A DNA stretch of 64,000 bases. Origin: JBMOPD01 sp049323615 (GTDB lineage Bacteria; Bacillota; Desulfotomaculia; Desulfotomaculales; Desulfocucumaceae). The stretch covers positions 1 through 64,000 of the forward strand of contig JBMOPD010000023.1 of the NCBI GenBank assembly GCA_049323615.1. The letters run 5' to 3'. Positions 18,217-25,788 of this stretch are shown piece by piece. Position 1 is the first letter of the stretch. Every line of letters begins with the position of its first letter. Made by a program: the position numbers and the translations under genes. The notes below the pieces were generated by a model, which made no database searches, was not told the origin of the DNA, and saw only the letters and a list, made by a program, of their open reading frames with translations.

Positions 18217-18985
18217 CCTGAACCAACCCCTTTAACAGCACATACAGGTCTCTTTCCATCATTCTGAACAGGGACTGGAACACCACCCCCAGCAGGGGGA
18301 CCGCAACAGCCATGGTCAGTATGCCCGCTCCTATTTTGACAGGAAAACCGAGCATGAAAATGTTCATCTGGGGGGCGGTTCGCCCCAGCAGGCCCAGGCA
18401 CACGTCAATAATAATCATTACCGCTATAACCGGGGCGCTGACCTGAACCGCCACCGTGATCATCCTGGCAAAGGTTTTGATCAGCACCATCATTCCGCCA
18501 CCGCTAAATACAGCGGTGTCCAGGGGAACTATCTCAAAGCTTTTGGCCATCCCCAGCAGCAGCATGTGGTGTCCGTCCAGGGTAAAAAACAGCACAATCC
18601 CCAGCAGGTATAAAAATTTGGCCGTCAGGGTAATCTGCCCACCCATCACGGGGTCGAAATAGCTGGACATCAAAAAACCTATGTGCAGGTCGAAAATTTG
18701 ACCGATTATATTCAGAATCTGCAGTATTATATGGCAGATAAAACCCGTTAACAGCCCCACTCCGATTTCTCTGACCAGCGCCAGCGAAAACCCCAGGAGC
18801 CCTCCCGTTATCTCATGCTGGGGAGCGGAAACCAGGGGAAGCATGATCATCGAAACTATAAAAGCCATACCGGCCTTGACCGGCCCCGGGGTATTCGGCC
18901 CGCCGAAAATGGGGGCAGCCACCATAAAGGACCCGATGCGGGCAAAAATCAATAAAAATGTAACGGCCAGCTCGAAATTCAACAT
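18209..18985 (-). CDS. fliR: flagellar export protein FliR
   Basis: A membrane component of the export gate, forming the FliPQR channel. Its 258 residues are mostly hydrophobic, with six predicted membrane segments and the family segment GPVKAGMAFIVSMI near 35-48. The end overlaps the flhB start by 8 bp. It follows fliQ by 23 bp, in the standard fliP-fliQ-fliR-flhB order. Confidence 0.96.
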   Translation of the reverse strand: MLNFELAVTFLLIFARIGSFMVAAPIFGGPNTPGPVKAGMAFIVSMIMLPLVSAPQHEITGGLLGFSLALVREIGVGLLTGFICHIILQILNIIGQIFDLHIGFLMSSYFDPVMGGQITLTAKFLYLLGIVLFFTLDGHHMLLLGMAKSFEIVPLDTAVFSGGGMMVLIKTFARMITVAVQVSAPVIAVMIIIDVCLGLLGRTAPQMNIFMLGFPVKIGAGILTMAVAVPLLGVVFQSLFRMMERDLYVLLKGLVQGG

Positions 18986-19008
18986 CGTGTAATCCTCTGG
19001 GGTCTGTT

Positions 19009-19278
19009 TTACTTCACCACCATCGGTATCTTGGCGTACAGTTCATTGGTAAAGCCCACCATAACGTTGATTATCCAGGGGGCCAGCACCAGCATCAATA
19101 ACAAAACCACAATAAGTTTGGGCACAAAGGTAAGGGACTGCTCCTGTATCTGGGTTGTAGCCTGCAGGATGCTGATTATCAGGCCCACCAGCATACCCCC
19201 TGCCAGGATGGGGGCTGAAATTATAAGCACCAGCATCAGGGCCTCCCTGACTGTTTGTATTACAAAAGAATCGGTCAT
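19009..19278 (-). CDS. fliQ: flagellar export protein FliQ
   Basis: A small export-gate subunit with two membrane helices. The start at 19278 (MTDSFVIQTVREAL) gives 89 residues, the family length. An upstream in-frame start would run 40 bp into fliP and is rejected. The helices LMLVLIISAPILAGGMLVGL and LIVVLLLMLVLAPWIINVMV are clear. It lies 20 bp after fliP. Confidence 0.96.
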   Translation of the reverse strand: MTDSFVIQTVREALMLVLIISAPILAGGMLVGLIISILQATTQIQEQSLTFVPKLIVVLLLMLVLAPWIINVMVGFTNELYAKIPMVVK

Positions 19279-19298
19279 TACTTTCCCGCCTTCATTGA

Positions 19299-20042
19299 TT
19301 AGAAGCTTTCCACCAGAGATTTGACTACCAGATACCATCCGTCGACCATAACGAAAAGCAGAAGCTTAAAGGGCAGTGAAATCATAACCGGTGGAAGCAT
19401 AAACATGCCCATTGACATCAGGGTGCTGGCCACCACGATATCTATCACCAGGAAGGGCACATAGAGCAAAAACCCAATCTGGAAAGCCGTTTTCAGCTCG
19501 CTGATGACAAAGGCCGGGGCGAGAACGGACAACGGCACGTCTTCCGCGCTGCGGGGCCGTTCGGACTTGGAAACGGCTACAAACAGGGCCAGGTCCTTCT
19601 CCCTTGTCTGCTTGAGCATAAACGCCCTTAACGGCTTGTACCCCTCATCCATGGCCTGCTGCTGTGTAATCCGGTTCTCCATGTAAGGCTTGATGGCGTT
19701 TTCATTGATCTGGCTGTATACCGGAGCCATGATGAATATCGTTAAAAACAGGGCCAGTCCCACCAGCACCTGGTTGGGAGGAGTCATGGGAATTCCGATG
19801 GCCCCCCTTAACAGGGACAGCACCACGATAATCCTGGTAAAACTGGTCACCATCAGTAAAAAGGCCGGAGCCAGGGCGATTAAGCTTAACAGCACAAGCA
19901 GCTTGACACTGTCCACCACTTTACCGGGGCTGTCGGCGGCATTTATCCTGAGGTCAATTCCCGGCAAAGGCTCGGCATAAGCCACCGCCGGCACAAGAAT
20001 AATCACGGCAAGAATAAACGCAAGACAAACCTTCCGTCTCAT
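19299..20042 (-). CDS. fliP: flagellar export protein FliP
   Basis: The core channel subunit of the flagellar export gate. Its 247 residues begin with a cleavable signal peptide (MRRKVCLAFILAVIILVP, cut near AYA-EP). The family motif MVTSFTRIIVVLSLLRGAIG is at about 63-82 and TPPNQVLVGLALFLT follows. Four membrane segments are expected. The 99-bp gap to fliO upstream is filled with heptamer repeats. Confidence 0.97.
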   Translation of the reverse strand: MRRKVCLAFILAVIILVPAVAYAEPLPGIDLRINAADSPGKVVDSVKLLVLLSLIALAPAFLLMVTSFTRIIVVLSLLRGAIGIPMTPPNQVLVGLALFLTIFIMAPVYSQINENAIKPYMENRITQQQAMDEGYKPLRAFMLKQTREKDLALFVAVSKSERPRSAEDVPLSVLAPAFVISELKTAFQIGFLLYVPFLVIDIVVASTLMSMGMFMLPPVMISLPFKLLLFVMVDGWYLVVKSLVESF

Positions 20043-20053
20043 AAAATTCTCCT

Positions 20054-20074
20054 GATTAGCTATTAGCTGTTAGC
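20054..20074. repeat. heptamer tandem array (TTAGC family)
   Basis: Three 7-bp units GATTAGC, TATTAGC and TGTTAGC in the fliO-fliP gap. This is one of three different heptamer arrays within 130 bp. Confidence 0.6.
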
Positions 20075-20085
20075 CTCCAGATGCC

Positions 20086-20106
20086 GGTTTCTGGTTTCTG
20101 GTTGCT
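20086..20106. repeat. heptamer tandem array (GGTTTCT family)
   Basis: Three 7-bp units GGTTTCT, GGTTTCT and GGTTGCT, 11 bp after the preceding array and still inside the fliO-fliP gap. Confidence 0.6.
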
Positions 20107-20141
20107 GGAAACAGGCTGAAATACCCTGTCTGGAATAATCT

Positions 20142-20519
20142 TTACTCTTCTGGATTCTGGATTCTGGATTCTGGATTCTTCTTTCTGAATGTTTTTCTCA
20201 GATTTCCAAGCAACTCCTTCCAGTCTGCCAGTTCAAGGTCCTGCTGCGCTACCGGTTCCGGAAGCTCGTCCATCTCCCTGAGCACCTGAAACCCGCTGTC
20301 GGAATGGGCCAGCAATATATACCGCCCGCCCACCTCCACCAGGCTGATCAGTGTTTTCGGCCCGATGGGAATTTGTTCAACCAGGCGCATGCGGCGCTTT
20401 CCCCCGGGGATGAAGGACCGCCTGGACAGGCCGTACTTAATTAAAAAATACGCCAGTGCGGTCACCAGCGGAAGCATGACTATTAATTTTACGGCTGCAA
20501 TCAATATTTCCGTATCCAC
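20142..20519 (-). CDS. fliO: flagellar export assembly protein FliO
   Basis: A small membrane protein that helps assemble the FliP ring (FliO/FliZ family). It has 125 residues with one membrane helix near the N-terminus (LIAAVKLIVMLPLVTALAYF, about 6-25) and a cytoplasmic beta-rich domain containing RRMRLVEQIPIGPKTLISLVEVG. The GTG start at 20519 overlaps the fliN stop by 1 bp (TAGTG). The last residues (NPESRIQNPEE) are encoded by heptamer repeats, so the native C-terminus has been extended or replaced. Confidence 0.92.
   Translation of the reverse strand: MDTEILIAAVKLIVMLPLVTALAYFLIKYGLSRRSFIPGGKRRMRLVEQIPIGPKTLISLVEVGGRYILLAHSDSGFQVLREMDELPEPVAQQDLELADWKELLGNLRKTFRKKNPESRIQNPEE
20147..20181. 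repeat. heptamer tandem array inside fliO 3' end (ATTCTGG family)
   Basis: About five units (CTTCTGG, three ATTCTGG, ATTCTTC) cover the last codons of fliO. Because seven is not a multiple of three, consecutive units are read in successive frames; the reading repeats every 21 bases as the heptapeptide NPESRIQ, with no stop codon. Confidence 0.8.
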
Positions 20520-20893
20520 TATACCTTACCCAGGCTTTCCTTTTTTTCCAGCTGGTAGATGCTGTCCATCCTGACCCCAAAGTTGCTGCCGATTACAACT
20601 ATCTCGCCCCGGCCGAACTTTTGATCATTTATAAACACCTCGGCGTTTTCACCGGCGGGCTGTTCCAGTTCCACCACGGACCCTTCGGCCAGCTTGAGGA
20701 TATCCTTAATCTTCATGGTGGCCCTGCCCAATTCCACGGAAATGGTCACCTGTATATCGTCAATAAAGTTGATGCTGACCTTCATTTTATCCTTGCCCGG
20801 AGAAACATCAAAGGGAGGAAACTCAACCTTTTTAACCACCTCGGGCTCAGACATCCGGCTCAAAAACTCTTTTATTTCCTCCTGCTTGATCAT
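20519..20893 (-). CDS. fliN: stand-alone FliN-type switch protein
   Basis: A 124-residue protein with a C-terminal SpoA (FliN) domain, including VELEQPAGENAEVFINDQKF and GEIVVIGSNFGVRM. This domain closely parallels the FliY C-terminus encoded at the far end of the operon. It lacks the CheC-like phosphatase region. The ATG at 20893 is nine bases after GGGGTG; a GTG four codons upstream lacks room for a ribosome site. It lies between fliL and fliO, where B. subtilis has fliM-fliY-cheY. It may form C-ring FliN subunits or an export-docking FliN-FliH complex. Confidence 0.9.
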   Translation of the reverse strand: MIKQEEIKEFLSRMSEPEVVKKVEFPPFDVSPGKDKMKVSINFIDDIQVTISVELGRATMKIKDILKLAEGSVVELEQPAGENAEVFINDQKFGRGEIVVIGSNFGVRMDSIYQLEKKESLGKV

Positions 20894-20917
20894 AATACAG
20901 CTCACCCCTAAAACTCC

Positions 20918-21415
20918 CTACTGAATAAGGAAATCGGTAAAATAAATGCGTTCAATCCTACCGGTTTTCAGCTTGGAATTAACGGCATTCAGTATCTCTC
21001 CCTTGACCTTCTCTTCCTTTTCCAGGGGCCTTATATCCTCAACTGCCTTGCTGCGCAGGGTGTGCAGGATGGAATCCATCAAGGCCGCCTCTTTTTCCTT
21101 GATCTCGGCGGCTAATTTTTCATTTTTCTTATGTTCCAGCACAATGCGCACCCTGAGATAGCGCACCCCTCCGGCATCGGCCAGGTTGACCACCCGTTCC
21201 CCCATCTCCACCGTTTCATAAGCCGGGGCCGGCTCCGGCTTCATTCTGGGGGCAACCCCCGGGATGCCTATAAAATAGATGACCATGCCCATCACCAGAA
21301 CCCCGGCCACCACCGCCGCCGCAGCGATCATAAGCAGGATAAGGATGCGCGGCCTTTTCTTTTTGACCGGTTGTTCAGTGATTTCTTTTTCAATAATATC
21401 TTTTTTGGCAGCCAT
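20918..21415 (-). CDS. fliL: flagellar basal body protein FliL
   Basis: A single-pass membrane protein next to the motor that supports stator function. From the ATG at 21415 it has 165 residues: a basic cytoplasmic head (KKDIIEKE, KKKRPR), a membrane helix at about 25-50, and an external domain with the family pattern YLRVRIVLEHK and a conserved C-terminal ERIYFTDFLIQ. GGAGG lies 14 bases upstream, slightly far. A longer version starting at 21481 would run through the hairpin and is not preferred. Confidence 0.92.
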   Translation of the reverse strand: MAAKKDIIEKEITEQPVKKKRPRILILLMIAAAAVVAGVLVMGMVIYFIGIPGVAPRMKPEPAPAYETVEMGERVVNLADAGGVRYLRVRIVLEHKKNEKLAAEIKEKEAALMDSILHTLRSKAVEDIRPLEKEEKVKGEILNAVNSKLKTGRIERIYFTDFLIQ

Positions 21416-21449
21416 AAATCTTTTCAAATCCTCCGTTAATCCGTTAAAT

Positions 21450-21479
21450 GGTTGCCCGGCCCTTAAGAGCCGGGCAACC
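21450..21479. terminator. 11-bp hairpin between flgE and fliL
   Basis: Positions 21450-21460 and 21469-21479 are perfect 11-bp complements around an 8-nt loop, 12 bp after the flgE stop. There is no T-tract on the minus strand, so it is more likely an RNA processing, stabilising or attenuating structure than a strong terminator. Confidence 0.5.
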
Positions 21480-21491
21480 AATACATATTAC

Positions 21492-22265
21492 CTACCGCTT
21501 CAGTTGAATCAATTCCTCCAGCAGGGTGTCCGACACCGTGATCACCCTGGCGTTGGCCTGATAGCCGCGCTGGGTCGTGATCATGGTGGTAAACTCCTCA
21601 CTCAAATCGGTGTTCGACATTTCCAGGTAACCGGACTCGATGGTCCCGGCGCCGCCCTCTCCCGGCACCAGCTCAATGGGGTCCCCGGTGATGGTGGTGT
21701 CGTAGGTGTACAAGCTGTTGCCCACCTTTTTCAGCCCTTCCGGGTTGGGGAAGGTGTAAGTGCTGATGTTTATACCTTCAATAGCCTCACCTTCGGTTGT
21801 GGTCCCTGTAATTGCGCCGTTAGGGGCTATATTCAGGGTAGCGACACTTGTCCCCACGTTGACGTCCCCGCCCCCACCCTGCAGGATTAAGCCGTATGAG
21901 TTGACTATATTCCCGTTGGAATCGATAAAAAACGCTCCGTCACGGGTGTAGTACTGATTGACCCCGTCGCTGACCAGGAAAAAGCCCGTTCCCTGAATGG
22001 CCAGGTCCAGGGTCCGCCCGGTCATCTGCAGGGGTCCCTGCTCCATCTTGGTGCCTATGCTGGCCACATTGATGCCGGTACCCGCCTGCATCGGGTTGCG
22101 CCCGGCGCCGCCGCTCCTCAGGGTCTGGCTGAGGGCGTCCTGGAAGTTGGCCCGGGCAGCCTTAAAGCCGGTGGTGTTAACGTTTGAAATGTTGTTGGAA
22201 ACGGTATCCATACGCACCTGGTGGTTGCGTATGCCCGACACGCCTGCATATAGAGATCTGATCAT
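21492..22265 (-). CDS. flgE: flagellar hook protein FlgE (short form)
   Basis: A hook or hook-basal body protein. From the ATG at 22265 (MIRSLYAGVSG, GAGGTAG upstream) it has 257 residues, similar to B. subtilis FlgE (264) and much shorter than enterobacterial FlgE. The N-terminal motif MDTVSNNISNVNTTGFK and the C-terminal SNTDLSEEFTTMITTQRGYQANARVI are complete. It lies downstream of fliK-flgD, which supports the hook assignment over rod FlgG. No swrD-type small gene follows it. Confidence 0.88.
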   Translation of the reverse strand: MIRSLYAGVSGIRNHQVRMDTVSNNISNVNTTGFKAARANFQDALSQTLRSGGAGRNPMQAGTGINVASIGTKMEQGPLQMTGRTLDLAIQGTGFFLVSDGVNQYYTRDGAFFIDSNGNIVNSYGLILQGGGGDVNVGTSVATLNIAPNGAITGTTTEGEAIEGINISTYTFPNPEGLKKVGNSLYTYDTTITGDPIELVPGEGGAGTIESGYLEMSNTDLSEEFTTMITTQRGYQANARVITVSDTLLEELIQLKR

Positions 22266-22350
22266 TTTTCTACCTCCTCGAATTATCCAGGCAGGCAGAA
22301 TCCAAGATTCCGAAAGACAGGAAAATAGCTTTTTCCTCAATTCTTTTTCT

Positions 22351-22385
22351 CCTGTCTCCTGTATCCTGTATCCTGTCTCCTGTTG
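22351..22385. repeat. heptamer tandem array (CCTGTCT family)
   Basis: Five 7-bp units (CCTGTCT, CCTGTAT, CCTGTAT, CCTGTCT, CCTGTTG) lie between flgE and the TIGR02530-like gene. The same family recurs at 51977-52004. Confidence 0.75.
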
Positions 22386-22438
22386 GTCGGCCGCCTCAGT
22401 CGTTCGGCGGCCACACAGCCTCCTGGTCGGGCCGGCTG

Positions 22439-22864
22439 TTACCTGATAATCACCGCGCTGTCGATGTTTGTGAAAATGTGGCCGGTCATGTCCTTTCCTT
22501 CCAGAGCGGTAATTATGGTCCTGTTCTTCACGCTGGCTACCAGGGCGAGGTCTCCGTATATTACCAGGGATTCCCGCGAGCCCTTGGCCGCCGCCTTTTT
22601 TACCGCTCCTTCTATCTTGCGCATATCCTCCGGTTCCAGGGTTACGTTTCTTTCCACAAGCCTGCGCTCGGCGTGGGCCGATAATCTGATCCCCCCTGAC
22701 CTCCGGAATTCCGCGGATAGTATCTCACTGAAGGAAGCAACCTGATCCGCTGAATGTCCGGGCCTGACTGCCGCCGGAGCGCCTTCCTTACCCGGGGATA
22801 TTCCGGGCGCCGGGCGGGGAACAATCATGGAATACCTGCCCGGTTCCTTGTCCTCTACCTTCAA
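22439..22864 (-). CDS. flagellar operon protein, TIGR02530-like
   Basis: A 141-residue cytoplasmic protein of the small family found between flgD and flgE in many Firmicute flagellar operons (TIGR02530, 'flagellar operon protein'). The family core is visible as RLSAHAERRLVERNVTL and the ALVASVKNRTIITAL segment near the end. The TTG at 22864 is chosen because GGAGG lies eight bases upstream; a GTG three codons earlier overlaps that site. Its role is not established; position suggests hook assembly. Confidence 0.82.
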   Translation of the reverse strand: MKVEDKEPGRYSMIVPRPAPGISPGKEGAPAAVRPGHSADQVASFSEILSAEFRRSGGIRLSAHAERRLVERNVTLEPEDMRKIEGAVKKAAAKGSRESLVIYGDLALVASVKNRTIITALEGKDMTGHIFTNIDSAVIIR

Positions 22865-22930
22865 TTTGACCACCTCCGATCCCGGTGGACTTTACTTGAG
22901 TCCCGTACGGGTCTTGGCTTTCCGGACCGC

Positions 22931-23569
22931 TTAAACACCGTCCTGGGGCACACTGGCCGCATCGCCGGCCGGCGCCTCCGGGCCCGTCTCCCCTATCTCG
23001 GCAATGCCGGAGATATCATAGGGGGTCCCGTTTACGTATACCTGGATGGCCCCGCCGGCCAGGCCCACCCTTTCCACTATCCCTCTCAGCCGGGTATCTC
23101 CCTCGATAATCAGAACTTCCCTGCCGATCATTGCCGCGGCCTGGATCAGGTCACTGCCGGTGGCGGCCCCGCCCTCCGGATCCTGAAACTGTATTTCCTT
23201 GACGTCGGAGAGGCTGTATTCCTTTCCGCCCACATAAATGACCACTTTTCCGTCTACCAGTCCGGCCTTTTCTACCATGCCGGCAACCGGTTCCTTGTTG
23301 GGAAGTTGCACGGTGACCGGCTTGTTGATTATGGCTGCGGCCTGGCTGTACTGGACACTCTTTTCCAGGGAAACCAGGGCTTCCAGGGAATTAAACTGGG
23401 CCATGGTGGACATGAACTCCTCGTTGCTCTGCGGGTCAAGGGGGTCCTGGTTTTTTAACTGGGCAACCAGCAGATTAAGGAAGTCGGACTGGTCCAGCTT
23501 TTTTTTTGCCACCCTCGGTTGTTTTTCCGGAAGGCTGTAATTAACGGGAACAGTGGACTTTGCCTCCAT
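22931..23569 (-). CDS. flgD: flagellar hook capping protein FlgD
   Basis: The scaffold cap for hook polymerisation. Its 212 residues include the N-terminal FlgD signature LDQSDFLNLLVAQLKNQDPL followed by NEEFMSTMAQFNSLE (about 25-60), the segment that binds the hook tip. Two repeated beta modules follow, each with a V-x-R/K-G-x-V-E type strand and a 'YVNG' or 'YVGG' turn. It lies just after fliK, the normal order. Confidence 0.95.
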   Translation of the reverse strand: MEAKSTVPVNYSLPEKQPRVAKKKLDQSDFLNLLVAQLKNQDPLDPQSNEEFMSTMAQFNSLEALVSLEKSVQYSQAAAIINKPVTVQLPNKEPVAGMVEKAGLVDGKVVIYVGGKEYSLSDVKEIQFQDPEGGAATGSDLIQAAAMIGREVLIIEGDTRLRGIVERVGLAGGAIQVYVNGTPYDISGIAEIGETGPEAPAGDAASVPQDGV

Positions 23570-23584
23570 ACCTTCACCACCCTT

Positions 23585-25204
23585 CTAAACTAAAAGATCC
23601 AGGGACCCGTGACCGCTTCCGGTATAAATTGAACCGGCGGTCTCGACGTGGTACTCCGAAGGAACACCGCCGTTCAGGCTCCCCGTCCCGCGGCCGTAAC
23701 CATATCCCCCGAAGTTTGCTCCTTTCTGGCTCTGCTGTTCATGCCCGACAAAGGCGGCAGCCTCGCCCAGATTGACGTTATACTGGGCCAGCGCCTCCTT
23801 CAGCTGGGGCAGTGAACATTCCACGGCATCCTTCACCAGCCCGCTGGCGGTATAGAAGTGAGCGGTCAGTTCCCCCTTGGCGTAGGCAAGCTTGATCCTG
23901 ATTTCGCCCATGTTTTCCGGCTCCAGCTTCAGCCTGATGACAGTGACCCGGCCGGGGTCCGGCGTCATGTGCTTAAGCGAATTGACCAGGTGGGGGACAA
24001 TAACCTCCGGAAATTTCCTGGCGGTTATGTTTGACAGGTGGGTGGTGACTGTGCTGATCACCTCTTCCCGGCTGTTCTTATTACCCTGGGCCAACACTTC
24101 CCCGGCGCCGCCGGGGCTTTTGCCGTTGGATTCAAGGCCGGGCTTATCCCCTCCGGAATCGGTGGAAACGGTTTTTTGCCCTTCGGCCACCCCCCCGGGC
24201 CTGTTCCACTGGCCGGCATCGTCAGTGTTGTAATTGCCGGCGCCGGGATCCCTTTGGAGAACCCTGCCCTCCGGACCGGCGGGCCCATCCGGTACAAGAA
24301 CCGGACCGGTGCTTTGCTCAACCGCCTGATCCACCTGTACCGCGCCGGTTGAAAATACCGCCGTTTCCCCTCCGGTCACCGGCCCGGGTTTTACTATCCG
24401 GCCCTCGTTAACCACGGCCCCGGCATAACTTTTCTGCGATCCGGCCGGAACTGCTTGCGGCTGCCACCGGTTAACCTGATCTCCACCGGGGGGCGGATCA
24501 GCCAAATGGGAACCATGGGGCCCGGACCGGGCAAGGCCGGTGTCAAGGCCGGTGACAGTGACCTTAACCGGCATTGCAGGATGGTCATTTTCTTTCCGGT
24601 GCACAGCCATTCCATCAAGTCCGGTTACGGGCCGGAGCGGTGGTTCCGCCGCCTCCGGCTTAAACCCGGCGTTTTCGGCCACCGGTAAATTGAAGTTCAC
24701 GTTTACCTGGCCCGCCATCAACTGGACTTGACCCTGCCCGTGCTGATTGCCGGCAATCACGGCCTGCGGCTGATCCGGCAGCGGAGCCTGGCTGCCCAGA
24801 ATGACAGGCAGAACTTGCGCCAACTGGCCGGCCACCGGATTGTCCTGCAGCACCGGCAGCCACCATGCCACCGGCAGGGATTCCGGGGAAGATTGGCCTG
24901 GACTCTGATCATTGCTGTCATTTATCTTGTCCCCGGCGGCCAATCCCGCCACGTCCACCGGCCAGCAGCCCGGAAGGCTGGAGCAATCCAGCAGGGAGAA
25001 CACCTGCGCAAACAAATCACCGCCGGAGTTTTCTCCCTGAATACTGCCCGCGCCGTCCTGCAGGGCCATTAGCGCCATTAGCGTGAGGAGAAAATCGCCC
25101 GTGCCGGATCCCGCCACCGGCGACCTCCCCGCCGAAGCCTGAAAAAGGTTCAGCGCAGTCGCTTCCAGCGGTGTTGCCACAGCTTCTGCATTCATTTTTT
25201 TCAC
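23585..25204 (-). CDS. fliK: flagellar hook-length control protein FliK
   Basis: The secreted molecular ruler that triggers the FlhB export switch. Its 539 residues have a long low-complexity region rich in Gly, Pro and Gln (about 60-370). The conserved C-terminal Flg_hook domain follows (about 395-480), with VIRLKLEPENMGEIRIKLAY and LKEALAQYNVNL. The sequence-poor middle is typical of FliK. It lies 23 bp after fliJ and 15 bp before flgD. Confidence 0.92.
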   Translation of the reverse strand: MKKMNAEAVATPLEATALNLFQASAGRSPVAGSGTGDFLLTLMALMALQDGAGSIQGENSGGDLFAQVFSLLDCSSLPGCWPVDVAGLAAGDKINDSNDQSPGQSSPESLPVAWWLPVLQDNPVAGQLAQVLPVILGSQAPLPDQPQAVIAGNQHGQGQVQLMAGQVNVNFNLPVAENAGFKPEAAEPPLRPVTGLDGMAVHRKENDHPAMPVKVTVTGLDTGLARSGPHGSHLADPPPGGDQVNRWQPQAVPAGSQKSYAGAVVNEGRIVKPGPVTGGETAVFSTGAVQVDQAVEQSTGPVLVPDGPAGPEGRVLQRDPGAGNYNTDDAGQWNRPGGVAEGQKTVSTDSGGDKPGLESNGKSPGGAGEVLAQGNKNSREEVISTVTTHLSNITARKFPEVIVPHLVNSLKHMTPDPGRVTVIRLKLEPENMGEIRIKLAYAKGELTAHFYTASGLVKDAVECSLPQLKEALAQYNVNLGEAAAFVGHEQQSQKGANFGGYGYGRGTGSLNGGVPSEYHVETAGSIYTGSGHGSLDLLV

Positions 25205-25227
25205 CTCCTTTCTAAAATCCTACACCA

Positions 25228-25680
25228 CTAATCCCCAATCCCTTCTTTTCTATACGTCAGCACCGTGCACTGGTCGTCAATGGCCTTGGCTTCCCACCGG
25301 TTTAATTCTTTCACGTACTTCTCATGCAGCCTGTCCTTCAGATTCTGCAGGGCAAGCCTGTCCTTACGGGCCTTAATCACCTTCTGCCTTTTCTTTTCCA
25401 GTTCCCGGAAGGCTCCGTCCACAACCTTCTCCTGCCTGGCCTGGAACGCCGTCAGGCGATCAATGTACAGCGACCTGGCCAGGCACTCACCGACAGCAAA
25501 ACTGTCCGTTCCGGTCTCCATGGCGTCATCCAGCCTATGGCGGATATCTTCAAGGATACTTAACTGCTCCAGGTACTCCTTCTGGGCCAGGGACTGCTCC
25601 AAAATAGCCTTTTCTTCTTTCTCCGAGCGGTATTCCAGCACGGGCTCAAGCCTGAATGAAAACCTTTTCAACCACATCAC
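25228..25680 (-). CDS. fliJ: flagellar export chaperone FliJ
   Basis: A coiled-coil protein that couples the FliI ATPase to the FlhA gate. Its 150 residues start with the family signature FRLEPVLEYRSEKEEKAI and are almost wholly helical with heptad-like Leu/Glu/Lys spacing. The last codons (GIGD and stop) fall in CCCCAAT-type heptamer sequence. It lies 108 bp after fliI. Confidence 0.92.
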   Translation of the reverse strand: MMWLKRFSFRLEPVLEYRSEKEEKAILEQSLAQKEYLEQLSILEDIRHRLDDAMETGTDSFAVGECLARSLYIDRLTAFQARQEKVVDGAFRELEKKRQKVIKARKDRLALQNLKDRLHEKYVKELNRWEAKAIDDQCTVLTYRKEGIGD

Positions 25681-25788
25681 TCCGCTTCACGGGTACTGGC
25701 AAAAGGCTTATTACCATATTTTCTCATCCCGACATTATTTTTGGCAATAGTTTTTTTGACAAATTTCTGCATTTTGATTAAAATTTTG

